Positions 1 to 9,100 of a DNA stretch of 20,290 nt are shown here, one piece after another; positions within the stretch are counted from its first letter, which is position 1, and every line of letters starts with the position of its first letter. The notes beneath the pieces were generated by a model, which saw only the letters and a program-made list of their open reading frames with translations, was not told the origin of the DNA and did not search any database. Source of the DNA: Sabulitectum sp964604135 (GTDB lineage: Bacteria > Fermentibacterota > Fermentibacteria > Fermentibacterales > JCC-6); assembly GCA_964604135.1 (NCBI GenBank), contig CAZRXU010000042.1, positions 1 through 20,290 on the forward strand. Reading direction: 5' to 3'. The translations under genes and the position numbers were made by a program.

Positions 1-169
1 TACCGTTGTAGCGCCCTATTTCCATGTCCCGGAGCATTCCAATACCGCAGAGTATGGCCGCCGATTGAATGTCTTTCTTCGCGCACCATGTGGAGAGACT
101 TCCCATGAAGTCTTCCCCTTTATCAAACCGGAGAACAACGATACCGTTCTCTGTTTTCAACTCTTTCAC
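1..169 (-). CDS. PPC/DUF296 domain protein, N-terminal part (cut by window edge)
   Basis: I see 56 codons on the minus strand, starting at a GTG (167-169) preceded by an AAAGG box seven bases upstream and running off the left edge. The visible protein reads as the start of the PPC/DUF296 fold: a short strand (IVVLRFDKGEDF), a helix region (LSTWCAKKDIQSA), then the ILCGIGML segment, which matches the conserved Gly-rich 'SGIGAL'-type turn of that family. Bacterial PPC proteins are small (about 130-150 residues) trimers. Plant homologues pair the domain with an AT-hook to bind DNA, while the bacterial role is poorly defined. The start lies 23 bases after the stop of the C25 peptidase gene, so it is probably the last gene of that operon. 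Family assignment is from motif recognition on a fragment, so moderately sure. Confidence 0.72.
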   Translation of the reverse strand, partial: MKELKTENGIVVLRFDKGEDFMGSLSTWCAKKDIQSAAILCGIGMLRDMEIGRYNG

Positions 170-192
170 TGTATTGCCTTTCTTTCCTTGTC

Positions 193-2508
193 TCAGTGGA
201 CAACAACGAGGCGATTTTTCAAAACATCACCTGTTGAAGTGGTGAGTCTTACAAAATAGATTCCTGCAGGATTGTGTTTCGCCTGCCAGCTGAACACACC
301 CCGAGAACCTTCCAGAGACCGGCGTGAAACGGTTCTGCCTGCCAGATCAACAATGGAAATTTCACCGGTTGTTGACTGGGGCAGAGACCAGTTGACAGAA
401 AGATTACCAACGACCGGATTGGCTGAGCTTAGAGAAAGAGAAGGCAATGCTGCCTGACTCTCTTCGCCAATACCCATGTTTTCCACAGTATGCATTCCTG
501 TAAGAAGCACCTTGTCTCTTGCCCATACGGTGAGCCTTGCTTCATTTGGAACTGCATGTAACGGTTCTGTCCATGTAAGAGTCACGCTGCCCGACGCATC
601 TGTAATGCCTACGGCGTAGGTTACCGGGTTGTCCCAGTCTCCCTGAAGCAGACAGACTCTTGCATTCTCCAGCGGTGATCCACCTGAAGAAACTGAAACT
701 GTGAGGTTCTGATCTCCTTCGCACAGCACAATACTCTGTATTTCCATTTCCTCCGGAACAGTAGTGTACATGGGCAACTCCGGATCTCCGAAAAGTGTGT
801 TGCTCTTTGCTATCCAGTCGTAGTGGGTGTCTGAAGGAATGAGTGCAACAAAGTCATCCTTTGCCATCATGTATGCAGTGCCGAGATGGTACATATTGTC
901 AACAAAGAAGTTTGCGAAGAATTCCTGATCAACCAGTTCACTCCACTGGTTGCCGGGCTCCGCAGGCTCTCCCCATCCAAACCTTGTGTTCATTATGCAG
1001 AAGCCACCGCCTTCGGGGGATCTTATCCATGCTTCTGCAAGGCATGTGCCGGTATCAAATGAACCTGACATACACGCAATGGTGTTCCAGATTGTTGGTC
1101 GGCCATTCTGTGTGACGTTGGTTAATCCCATAAACACTGATGTATCCAGAGACCCTACACCGATTGAAACAGAACCACTACTGCCGTGACCTGCATGGTT
1201 AACAAATTGCATTCCTTTGTTAAGCATGGCAATTGTGGCATCATAGCTCTGCGTGCCTGTGTCCTGATAGAGTTTGGTTATCGTCCAGGCTGAGGGAGTA
1301 TAAAGAGTATCAACTTTTTCCTTGCCGGCAGAACCCGGGCAGTGTGGGCTGCTCCATAGAATCTCTGTTGTGAATCCCATGGATGTGTACCAGTCCGGCG
1401 TGTCAGGAGTATCCTCCCACATCAGAACCTTGTTAACAAAGACCCCGGCTTCCGACACTGTTTCCACAGAGGCTCTTCCAAGGATGTAATCCGGGTGGTA
1501 ATCCATGTTGTCCTGGCCATTCAGCTCTCCCCATGTTCCATCACCGTCGAGATCCCATGCATCAACGCCTGGTGCTGTATCATTCATGTCCTGATAGTAG
1601 AGATCTGATGCAGGGGAGCCTGTGTAGCCCTCTGCTGTGGCGTAGCAGTTTCTGTGTGGAACGCCGGGAGTATCACCAGCAAGAAGAATGTAGGTTGGAG
1701 GAGAGTTCCGATAGATATCGGCCAGGAAGAACCTGAGCTTCTGCGCGTTGTCCACGCCTGTATAGTTGCCGGTAATGTATGACATGTTAACTATTTTTGC
1801 AGGAATACCCTTCTGTGTTTTCAGCTCTGCAAGAGGCTCAAAAGCAGAGGCAATTGCATCATCTGCTATTATCAGATACTCTCCCCATGGAAGCGCGTCT
1901 GATCGATTGCATGAAACCACGGGAATATCAGAAGGATTTACTACCGATGCCGCTACCACCTGCCTGGCGACTGCGGCACCTGTTTCCCCCCTTACCGGTA
2001 TACTGCTGCCTGCGTCTCCAGTATGGTAGAACAACTGAAGCTGCACGCTCCCTGCCCAGTACAGATCACGCGTGTCCGGGTTCCATGACAACGGTGTTAA
2101 GACAATATCAGCTACAGGGTACCCCATAAGTGTGCCCTGACCGACAAGCTTTGCAGATACATTTACAGCTGTGGAGTATGCTTCAGGGTTGGCCGGTGTA
2201 ACATGGAATTCGCCCGGCCTTGAAATGGGCACTCCGGCCTGTGCCGGCATTGGATTGCAGTTGTAGGAGACAGGAAATGTATTTGAGTTCACAATTACAA
2301 CACTGTCTGCAACGGCACCTTCCGGAAGTACAGCTGTAAGAGGAACCTGTGGAAACAGTGGTTCACCGGGGTGTCCGGCTGAGGGCACTCCAGCCACTGT
2401 TACCCGGTCTCCCAGAGAAGTTTGCAGTATTTCGGGGGCACTTTCAGCCGACCAGCTGAGGTTAAGAACACCTCCGGTAAGAACAAATGCAAGAACAGCC
2501 TGAATCAT
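193..2508 (-). CDS. Secreted gingipain-type cysteine peptidase (family C25) with C-terminal sorting-like domain
   Basis: A 771-residue exported protein. Residues 1-20 form a signal peptide (hydrophobic AVLAFVLTGGVL ending near WSAES). The next segment, about 30-170, resembles the C25 propeptide (PGEPLFPQVPL, then a proline-rich strand region). The peptidase domain covers about 200-590: LLAGDTPGVPHR and a SDLYYQDMND segment typical of the family, then the His of NHAGHG (H441) and the Cys of IACMSGSFD (C479), which form the expected caspase-like His/Cys dyad. Residues about 600-690 look like an Ig-like beta domain. The last 80 residues (NPVVGNLSV, ISIVDLAGRTV, AGIYFVRL) resemble a FlgD-Ig/type IX secretion sorting module. 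The ATG follows GGAGG at six bases, and that box lies inside the end of the upstream AI-2E gene. The dyad is intact, so activity is expected; the substrate is unknown. Surface display or secretion is inferred from the C-terminal module. Confidence 0.92.
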   Translation of the reverse strand: MIQAVLAFVLTGGVLNLSWSAESAPEILQTSLGDRVTVAGVPSAGHPGEPLFPQVPLTAVLPEGAVADSVVIVNSNTFPVSYNCNPMPAQAGVPISRPGEFHVTPANPEAYSTAVNVSAKLVGQGTLMGYPVADIVLTPLSWNPDTRDLYWAGSVQLQLFYHTGDAGSSIPVRGETGAAVARQVVAASVVNPSDIPVVSCNRSDALPWGEYLIIADDAIASAFEPLAELKTQKGIPAKIVNMSYITGNYTGVDNAQKLRFFLADIYRNSPPTYILLAGDTPGVPHRNCYATAEGYTGSPASDLYYQDMNDTAPGVDAWDLDGDGTWGELNGQDNMDYHPDYILGRASVETVSEAGVFVNKVLMWEDTPDTPDWYTSMGFTTEILWSSPHCPGSAGKEKVDTLYTPSAWTITKLYQDTGTQSYDATIAMLNKGMQFVNHAGHGSSGSVSIGVGSLDTSVFMGLTNVTQNGRPTIWNTIACMSGSFDTGTCLAEAWIRSPEGGGFCIMNTRFGWGEPAEPGNQWSELVDQEFFANFFVDNMYHLGTAYMMAKDDFVALIPSDTHYDWIAKSNTLFGDPELPMYTTVPEEMEIQSIVLCEGDQNLTVSVSSGGSPLENARVCLLQGDWDNPVTYAVGITDASGSVTLTWTEPLHAVPNEARLTVWARDKVLLTGMHTVENMGIGEESQAALPSLSLSSANPVVGNLSVNWSLPQSTTGEISIVDLAGRTVSRRSLEGSRGVFSWQAKHNPAGIYFVRLTTSTGDVLKNRLVVVH

Positions 2509-2509
2509 A

Positions 2510-3679
2510 TTAAACCTCCATGAAAACTACCAGTGAGTTTCTTCCGATTGAGTGCTCTAAGAGAACTTTCATAATTATTGTGAGTGGAACCGCAAGAAAG
2601 ATACCTAGCAGGCCCCAGATATAACCCCAGACAATCACACACAGCAGAATTGTTACTTTTCCGATGGGAAGCACATCGCCAAAGTAATTGGGCTCTATTA
2701 CGTTTGAAACAATGTTATTGATAATAAGAACTACTGCGGCAGCTATCACCCCCTGTTGTATACCGTGTACAGACATTACATAAAGGGCTATCATTACACC
2801 GGCTGCAAGTGAACCGAAAAACGGTATGAAGTTGAAAACCATGGCAGTAGTTCCCCATATTATTGCTTCATCCGGCTGGAAACCCATTACTATCAATGCC
2901 ACTCCGATAAGCAGCCCGGTAAGAGCACTTGTTACCAGCTTCGCAAGAAGGTACTTCCTGGGAACCCGTTCAACTCCGCTGATAAGCTCCTGATACCGCT
3001 GGTGAGCAGCAGCATCCATCTTCTTGATTTTCCTGGAAAATATGCTTCTGCCATTTACCATGAACACAGTTAGCATTACTATTATTACAGTGTTGAACAG
3101 CGCACTGGATACCGACCCGACAAACCCTGCTGCAGTTGGAGCAATGGAACTGAGAGAAAAGGAAGAGTCTTCCACAACTGCCCGCGGTGCTTTACCGTCG
3201 GTCTCGGTGCTGTCTGCCTGAAGCGGCACCTGCTCCAGATCATTCATACCCATGCGACTGTAGATGTCTGGTATCCATTCCGACTGTGCCTTTTCCACGA
3301 AATCAAAAACCGGAGTTACAACATTGCTCACCATGTCGTCTTTGCGGCTTACCATCATGCTCATTGTTCCGTAGATAAGGAAAAAGAAAACAGACGCTAT
3401 GGCGAGTGCCATAACCAGAACAAGAGCTGAGCCTATCACATCGGCCAGCCCTGACTGGCGTTTATCACTTCTTCTGCGATACTTTCTGAACACTCTTCTC
3501 AGAAGATTGTCTACCCAGTGCGTGGTGTGCTTTACAGTTGGAGAAATAAGAAGAGCGAAGAAACCAGCAATTGCGATCTTGACAAATATGGGAGCACCCA
3601 GTTTCATAATCACGGCAATTATGAGTACAGCAACTGTGCTGAGAGATATTTTGAACAGGTCAACCCTTTTCTCTGTCAT
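2510..3679 (-). CDS. AI-2E family transporter (YdiK/PerM-type membrane protein)
   Basis: A 389-residue polytopic inner-membrane protein. Two hydrophobic helices fill roughly residues 10-48, another lies near 85-113, and after a charged extracytoplasmic/soluble stretch (about 115-180) a dense set of membrane segments continues to the C terminus. The family signature is clear in the last third: NFIPFFGSL, then IEPNYFGDVLPIG, then W-GYIWGLLG-IFLAVPL, as in AI-2E (PF01594) proteins. Members have been linked to autoinducer-2 export, Na+/H+ antiport or cell-wall-related transport, so the substrate here cannot be named. The ATG overlaps the nitrilase stop by four bases (ATGA), with GGAG seven bases upstream, which indicates translational coupling. 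The peptidase gene begins one base after this stop. The insert around residues 140-175 is rich in acidic and polar residues, unlike shorter homologues. Confidence 0.92.
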   Translation of the reverse strand: MTEKRVDLFKISLSTVAVLIIAVIMKLGAPIFVKIAIAGFFALLISPTVKHTTHWVDNLLRRVFRKYRRRSDKRQSGLADVIGSALVLVMALAIASVFFFLIYGTMSMMVSRKDDMVSNVVTPVFDFVEKAQSEWIPDIYSRMGMNDLEQVPLQADSTETDGKAPRAVVEDSSFSLSSIAPTAAGFVGSVSSALFNTVIIVMLTVFMVNGRSIFSRKIKKMDAAAHQRYQELISGVERVPRKYLLAKLVTSALTGLLIGVALIVMGFQPDEAIIWGTTAMVFNFIPFFGSLAAGVMIALYVMSVHGIQQGVIAAAVVLIINNIVSNVIEPNYFGDVLPIGKVTILLCVIVWGYIWGLLGIFLAVPLTIIMKVLLEHSIGRNSLVVFMEV

Positions 3680-4455
3680 AATTCGGCTCCGTACACTTCC
3701 GGCCTCCTGTCATCAAGGCATGAAATCCGGGATCTGACCCTGTCAACTTCATCCATCTGAACATCAAAGTCTCTTACATATTCATCTACATCGATCCACT
3801 CCAGCATTTTACCTGCAGGCGAAGCAATTCCACCGCCGCCTCTGAACCTCACTCCCAGGTGATCACCACCGATGTTGCAGCCGACAAAGAAAATCTGAGC
3901 CTCCCCTGCCCTGGCTCTGATAAAGCTTCTGAACAACTCCAGCCTGGGCTGGGGCCACTGTGCAGGAAGAAAGACAATTCTGGCACCGCCAAGCGCGTGC
4001 AGACGAAACAATTCCGGGAATCTCAGATCGTAACACACTGAAGCGCCTGCAGTGATGCCGTTTATTTTGAAAGTCCCAGAAGGAACACCTGCTGTAAACA
4101 CTGTGTCCTCTCCCATATTCTTAAACAGATGAACCTTCTGTGTGGTATGAATCAGGTTTCCTGCCCCGTCCCACACAGGCAGCATATTCACCGTTCCCCT
4201 GTCTGTTCTTACTGGAAATGTTCCCCCCACAACAGATACTCCTGTTTCTGAAGCGGCCTGTGCAAGGGGACTGTTTTTCAGGTCTTCAATGGAAATTGCA
4301 GCGTCAGATATTCTGTCAAGCACGTAACCGATGGAGAACAGTTCCGGCAGAACAACAATATCAGGCAGAGGAGAAAGAGTCACAGCACTGACGGCACTGC
4401 TGATACAACGGTTCCAGTTTTCTGCCACAGGCAGCTCTGCGAGTCTTACAATCAT
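3676..4455 (-). CDS. Carbon-nitrogen hydrolase (nitrilase superfamily, omega-amidase-like)
   Basis: A cytoplasmic amidohydrolase of 259 residues with the full catalytic set: Glu in VVLPELF (E38), Lys in TTQKVHLF (K107) and Cys in GASVCYDLRFPE (C141). The CYDLRFPELFR block is typical of the omega-amidase/NIT2-like and YafV-like branch, which hydrolyses alpha-keto acid amides or related small amides; the exact substrate is inferred only at class level. An in-frame ATG further upstream (4512) would add 19 residues. I prefer the ATG at 4455 because it has GGAG eight bases before it and puts the first beta-strand (MIVRLAELPV) at the N terminus, as in relatives. The upstream extension also overlaps the promoter of the divergent aminotransferase gene. 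It is the first gene of the leftward operon and overlaps the AI-2E gene by four bases. Function beyond the family is uncertain. Confidence 0.9.
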   Translation of the reverse strand: MIVRLAELPVAENWNRCISSAVSAVTLSPLPDIVVLPELFSIGYVLDRISDAAISIEDLKNSPLAQAASETGVSVVGGTFPVRTDRGTVNMLPVWDGAGNLIHTTQKVHLFKNMGEDTVFTAGVPSGTFKINGITAGASVCYDLRFPELFRLHALGGARIVFLPAQWPQPRLELFRSFIRARAGEAQIFFVGCNIGGDHLGVRFRGGGGIASPAGKMLEWIDVDEYVRDFDVQMDEVDRVRSRISCLDDRRPEVYGAEL

Positions 4456-4505
4456 TCCACAGTCTCCATTCTTCCATTGGCCAAATATAGGTATTGTCAC
4501 GGCTT

Positions 4506-4534
4506 TTCGCATTATGCTCTCTGGATTGTATAAT
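4506..4534 (+). promoter_or_regulatory. Sigma70-type promoter for the aminotransferase-cupin genes
   Basis: TTCGCA (4506-4511, four of six to the -35 consensus) is followed after 17 bases by a perfect TATAAT (4529-4534). Transcription would start near 4541 and give a leader of about 50 bases before the ATG at 4590. The -35 overlaps the possible N-terminal extension of the divergent nitrilase gene, which supports the shorter start for that gene. Predicted from sequence only. Confidence 0.55.
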
Positions 4535-4589
4535 TCCCGTGTGTGGACAGAAATTTTTTTTATAAACTGGTATTCTGAAAGGTAGAAGA

Positions 4590-5792
4590 ATGAGTGCTAT
4601 AAGCAAGAGGTGCACAGATATGCAGGCCTCCCCCATAAGGAAACTTGTTCCGTATGCAAATGCAGCAAAGGCAGCTGGAACTTCTGTTTATCACCTGAAT
4701 ATTGGACAGCCGGACATTCCCACCCCCGAAGGCTACTGGAATGCACTGAAAAAAAGTATGCCTGAGGTGCTCGCCTACGGTCCCAGTCAGGGCCTTCCAG
4801 TGCTTCGAAAAGCCATTGCAACCTACTACTCCAGGTCTGGCATCAGCATTGATGAAGATGATGTGATAATTACCACAGGCGGCTCTGAGGCAGTGTACTT
4901 CGCATTCATGGCCACCTGTGACCACGGTGATGAAGTTATCTGTTTTGAACCTTTTTACACAAACTACAATGGATTTGCTTCCATGGCCGGCGTAAATCTG
5001 GTACCCGTTACCAGCAGCGTTGAAAATGGATTTCATCTCCCGGATACAAAAGAGATCGAATCAAAGATAACTGAGAAGACAAGGGCTATTCTGATCTGCA
5101 GCCCCAACAACCCTACGGGAACAGTTCTTTCACCTGAAGAACTCCAAACACTCTCAGCAATAGTCAGTAAACACGATCTGTACCTTCTTTCCGACGAGGT
5201 CTACCGTGATTTTGTTTTCGACGGCGGATCCCATCTGTCCACACTGGAACTGCTTGGTATTGAAGACCGTGTTATAGTGATGGATTCCATAAGCAAGAGA
5301 TTCAGCTCGTGCGGTGCAAGGCTTGGAAACCTGATAAGCCGAAACAAAGCAGTTCTTGACGCAGTTCTGAAGCTCGGTCAGGCTAGGCTGTGCCCCCCTA
5401 CACTGGCTCAGTACGGGGCTGCCTGGATCTACCACCACCTTTCAGAAGACTATTACGGTAGTCTACTGAAAACATACCAGAACAGAAGAGACGTTCTTAT
5501 GGAAGAACTTGCGGATGTAGAAGGGATCTTCTTCCTGAAACCCGAAGGAGCGTTCTACGCAACCATCAAACTTCCGGTGAAAGACGCAGAAAAATTCGCT
5601 CTGTGGATGCTTACCGACTTCCAATACAATGGAGAAACGACAATGGTTTCACCCGCAGCAGGCTTCTATGCAACTCCCGGCCTTGGCGTTGATCAGATCA
5701 GAATCGCTTATGTGCTTTCAGACGAAAGGATGAGAAGGGCTCTGAAAATACTGAAGGAAGGGTTGAAAGTGTACCTGAATACAGTTGAATAA
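4590..5792 (+). CDS. PLP-dependent class I/II aminotransferase (AspC-like)
   Basis: A 400-residue fold-type I aminotransferase, cytoplasmic. Motifs in order: the N-terminal substrate segment HLNIGQPDIPTP (about 35-46), the PLP-phosphate contact region TTGGSEAVYFA, the NNPTGTVLS loop, the DEVYRDF block whose Asp pairs with the pyridine nitrogen and whose Tyr contacts the ring, and the Schiff-base Lys in SISKRFSS (K236). An Arg close to the C terminus (QIRIAYV) fits the carboxylate-binding arginine. The length is normal. The N terminus (ASPIRKLVPYANAAK) is typical of aspartate/aromatic-type enzymes in this family, but the amino donor cannot be read from sequence. AGGTAGAAG precedes the ATG closely. 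The nitrilase encoded divergently next door would be a natural partner if it is an omega-amidase, because transaminase/omega-amidase pairs remove alpha-keto acid amides. That link is an inference from position. Confidence 0.93.
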   Translation: MSAISKRCTDMQASPIRKLVPYANAAKAAGTSVYHLNIGQPDIPTPEGYWNALKKSMPEVLAYGPSQGLPVLRKAIATYYSRSGISIDEDDVIITTGGSEAVYFAFMATCDHGDEVICFEPFYTNYNGFASMAGVNLVPVTSSVENGFHLPDTKEIESKITEKTRAILICSPNNPTGTVLSPEELQTLSAIVSKHDLYLLSDEVYRDFVFDGGSHLSTLELLGIEDRVIVMDSISKRFSSCGARLGNLISRNKAVLDAVLKLGQARLCPPTLAQYGAAWIYHHLSEDYYGSLLKTYQNRRDVLMEELADVEGIFFLKPEGAFYATIKLPVKDAEKFALWMLTDFQYNGETTMVSPAAGFYATPGLGVDQIRIAYVLSDERMRRALKILKEGLKVYLNTVE

Positions 5793-5823
5793 ACCAATTG
5801 TTTTACATTGAATGGAGGTAGCT

Positions 5824-6162
5824 GTGATAGTAAGAAAAATGTCTGAACAGACCCCTGCTGACAATCCCCACGGTGTTGATGTGAGAAGGGCATACGACAG
5901 TAAGTACGCCCTTTCCAGTGTTATTACCATGAAGCCCGGAGAGAAACTCATCCGTCACATAACCCCTGTTGATGTGTTCTTCTATGTGCTCGAAGGTTCC
6001 GGCACAGTTGAAGTGGGAGAAGAAAGGAAGCCGGTTTCCGCAGACACGGTTATTGAAAGCCCCAGTGGTATTCCACACTGCTGGTACAATGAGAGCAAAG
6101 AAAACCTGCGGGTTCTTGTAGTGAAAGTTCCCAGACCTACGGCAAAGACTCAGCTGTTGTAG
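5824..6162 (+). CDS. Small single-domain cupin
   Basis: A 112-residue protein forming one cupin barrel. The second cupin motif is textbook: the Pro-Ser-Gly-Ile-Pro-His segment followed by WYN. The first motif is reduced (PGEKLIRHITPVDVFFYVLEG), keeping one His and lacking the usual HxH, so metal binding may be weak or use other ligands. I chose the GTG at 5824 because GGAGG (5814-5818) sits five bases upstream. An ATG at 5812 in the same frame overlaps that ribosome site and is less likely. It follows the aminotransferase after 31 bases and probably shares its transcript. Its last 26 bases overlap the 3' end of the convergent RND gene. Small cupins of this kind often act as sugar-phosphate isomerases or small-molecule sensors; no specific function can be claimed. 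Confidence 0.85.
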   Translation: MIVRKMSEQTPADNPHGVDVRRAYDSKYALSSVITMKPGEKLIRHITPVDVFFYVLEGSGTVEVGEERKPVSADTVIESPSGIPHCWYNESKENLRVLVVKVPRPTAKTQLL

Positions 6163-9100
6163 AGACGGAAATCTTCTCGCGACGCCAGTGATCCAGCATC
6201 ACATACAGCACAGGGAGAACTACAAGTGTCAGTGGAGTAGCCACAAGCATTCCCCCTATAACGGTTCGTGCCATGGGAGCCCAAAGTGCAGCACTGCTGG
6301 AACCGCCCATAGACAGAGGAACAAGGGCAAGAATTGTGGTGCTTGCAGTCATAAGAATGGGTTTCAGCCTTACCCTTCCAGCCCGAACGATGGCCTCAAC
6401 TGCTGTTATTCCTGTTTTTCTTCTGAGACCGTTGGCAAAGTCTACCAGCACAATACCGTTGTTCACCACTATACCTATAAGCATGAGAATACCAACAAGC
6501 GAAGTCATACCCATTGTGGTTCCAGTTACTAAGAGCATCCAAACCACACCTATTAAAGCAAGAGGTATCTCAAATATCAGCAGAAACGGTTCCAGCAGTG
6601 ACTCGAACTGAGCTGCCATTACCATATAAACAAGAACAATGGCAACAAGAATAGCCAGACCCATGCTTCCGAAAGACTTCTTCTGGTCGGTAACATCACC
6701 GGTAATTTCCCACCTCGCACCACCTGTTTCCAATGTATCCATCATGGCTTCCACATCAGCCGCCACAGCACCAAGAGGTCTTCCGTCAAGCCGACAGAAC
6801 ACACTTACAACACGGCTTCTGTCTAACCGGCCAATCTTGTTCGGGGCAAGCGTAGTGGTAAAAGTTCCCCAGTAGTCAAGAGGAGCTCCGTTTGCCGTGA
6901 GACCGGCAACAGCCTCACGGGAAGAACGATATCTTTCAGCGTATCTGAGGTTTACGTCTACATCAACACCGTTGTCGTTCATGGTAGTAACACTCATACC
7001 CAGCATTCCCAGGGTTACCTCCGAAGCAAGCCGTGCTCTTGAATATCCCCTGACAGAAAGAACCTCGTCATCCGGGATGTAATCTATCTGAGTGAACCAG
7101 TCTTCAAGAGACGAAACTTCTCCCACTGTTCCCGGAATTCTGCCAAGATTATCTCTAACAAGATCGCCGAGAACTCTAAGTGAATCCAGATCGGAACCAA
7201 ACAGATTCACCTGTATTGGAAACTCATTCCCGATTGGGGCTCCTGTTTTTACTGCATACCTGATACCGGGCGTACCGGCAAGGATGGTTCTCATTGACGA
7301 TGCGTAACTGTCGACAGAAGTGGTTCTGTCTTCCTCCGATACAAGATAGAACGACATGACAATTCTGCATGTGGCATCCGAACCGAACATCGCGCCCATA
7401 CCTTCCGCCTTCCCCACATCAACAACAAGATGGCTGAGGTCACCTGGCTGAAACATCGCAGAGAGGGAATCCTCCATGGCCCTGGCAAAACTGTCTGTTC
7501 TGGCCAGATTCGTTCCCGTTGGCAGGCTTATGTTTACATCAATAACTCCCTCCTGTATGTCCGGCAGGAAAGATGTTGGAACAAAGCGAAACATGAACAT
7601 AGAGACGAAGAACAGAACAACAACGGGAACCATTGATTTTACCTTATGGGCAGTGCTGTAGACAAGCAGTTTTTCGTACTTCAGATCAAGTCCCGCCAGT
7701 ATTTTCTCTATTTTCGCTGAAACCGATCTGGAGCCATGCCTCTTTATGAGATTTTTAGACTTCGAAGCCAGAAGAGGTATCAGCGTCATTGCAAGAAACA
7801 GAGATATGAAAAGGGCGGCTGCAATGGTAATACTGAGATCTCTGAATATCTGACCCGTCATTCCTTTCACAAACAGCATGGGGATAAACACGGCAACGGT
7901 GGTCATTGTTGAGGCGGCAACGGCCATTCCAACCTGCGCGGCACCGCGCACAGCACCGGTTTCTCTTGATTCCCCTTCCCGTCTTCTTCTGTGAATATTT
8001 TCCAGAACAACCACGGAATTGTCTACAATCATTCCAATGGAAATACTGAGACCGGCAAGACTCATGATGTTCAGATTAACACCCAGCAAGTACATAGCGG
8101 CAAAAGTGGATACAAAGGAAAGGGGCATGGATATACTTACAATGCCAGCGTTAACAACTGAACCCAGGAAAAACATAAGAACTGCTGCTGCAAGAAGAAT
8201 TGCCTGTATTCCTGTAAAAAGCAGGCTTCTGGTGGAATCCAGCACGAAATTTTTCTGGGAATACACTACATTCATATCCATTGTACCAGAGTAGTTCAGT
8301 GCGGTCCGGGCAATCTGCTCTTCAAGAAGACTGCATGTTTTTACAGTGTTGGCATCTCCACTTTTGCGAAATATCAGAAGAACAGAATTCTCACCGTCTA
8401 TCCTGCTGGTGCTGCTCTGATCTTTACTGCCGTCGATGATTTCAGCAACATCCCTCAGATGAACAGGAATTCCACCGTGGCTGCCTATAACTACTTCACC
8501 CAGCTGCTCCAGGTTTGTGAATTCCGACTTCACACTTATAAATATTTCTGTTCCGTGAGAATCAATGTCTCCACCCGGCTGATTCCCCTGAACCGACTTC
8601 AATGCACCGAACACCTGGACCATGGAGATGTTTCTCTCTTCCAGAAGAATTGGATTGACAGAGATGTTGATCTGGCGAACCTCTCCCCCTGATATGGTGC
8701 TGGAGGCTACTCCGGATACCCTTCTTAGAACAGGTTCTATTTCATCAGTAACCACCTGACGCAGCTCTCCGCTGTTCAGGTTGTTGCTGCTGACACCAAG
8801 AATAACCAGAGGTTTCATGCTGGATTCCATTGCCTCTATCACAGGGTCGGTAGCCTGTTCAGGAAGATCACCTTTTATCAGATCAACAGCCTCATTGATA
8901 TCACTTTCCACCACACTGATATCTGCCGATGAGGAGACGAACACTGTGATACCGCTTGTTGAATTGCCGGAGGATGATTCAACAGAAGTTACACCCTCTA
9001 CACCTGAAACAGCATCTTCAATTACCCTTGTAACAAGGTTCTCCACCTCTGACGGTGCCCCTCCTGGAAGTATGGTAACGATAAGGATCTGCCCCACATC

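Noticed and set aside
4551..4564. A run of eight T (4554-4561) that looks like a terminator tail
   Set aside because: No GC-rich stem lies directly upstream on either strand, and it sits in a leader between divergent genes.
4560..5036. A 158-codon minus-strand frame over the aminotransferase gene
   Set aside because: It lies entirely opposite a well-supported enzyme gene and has no family features; treated as a shadow.
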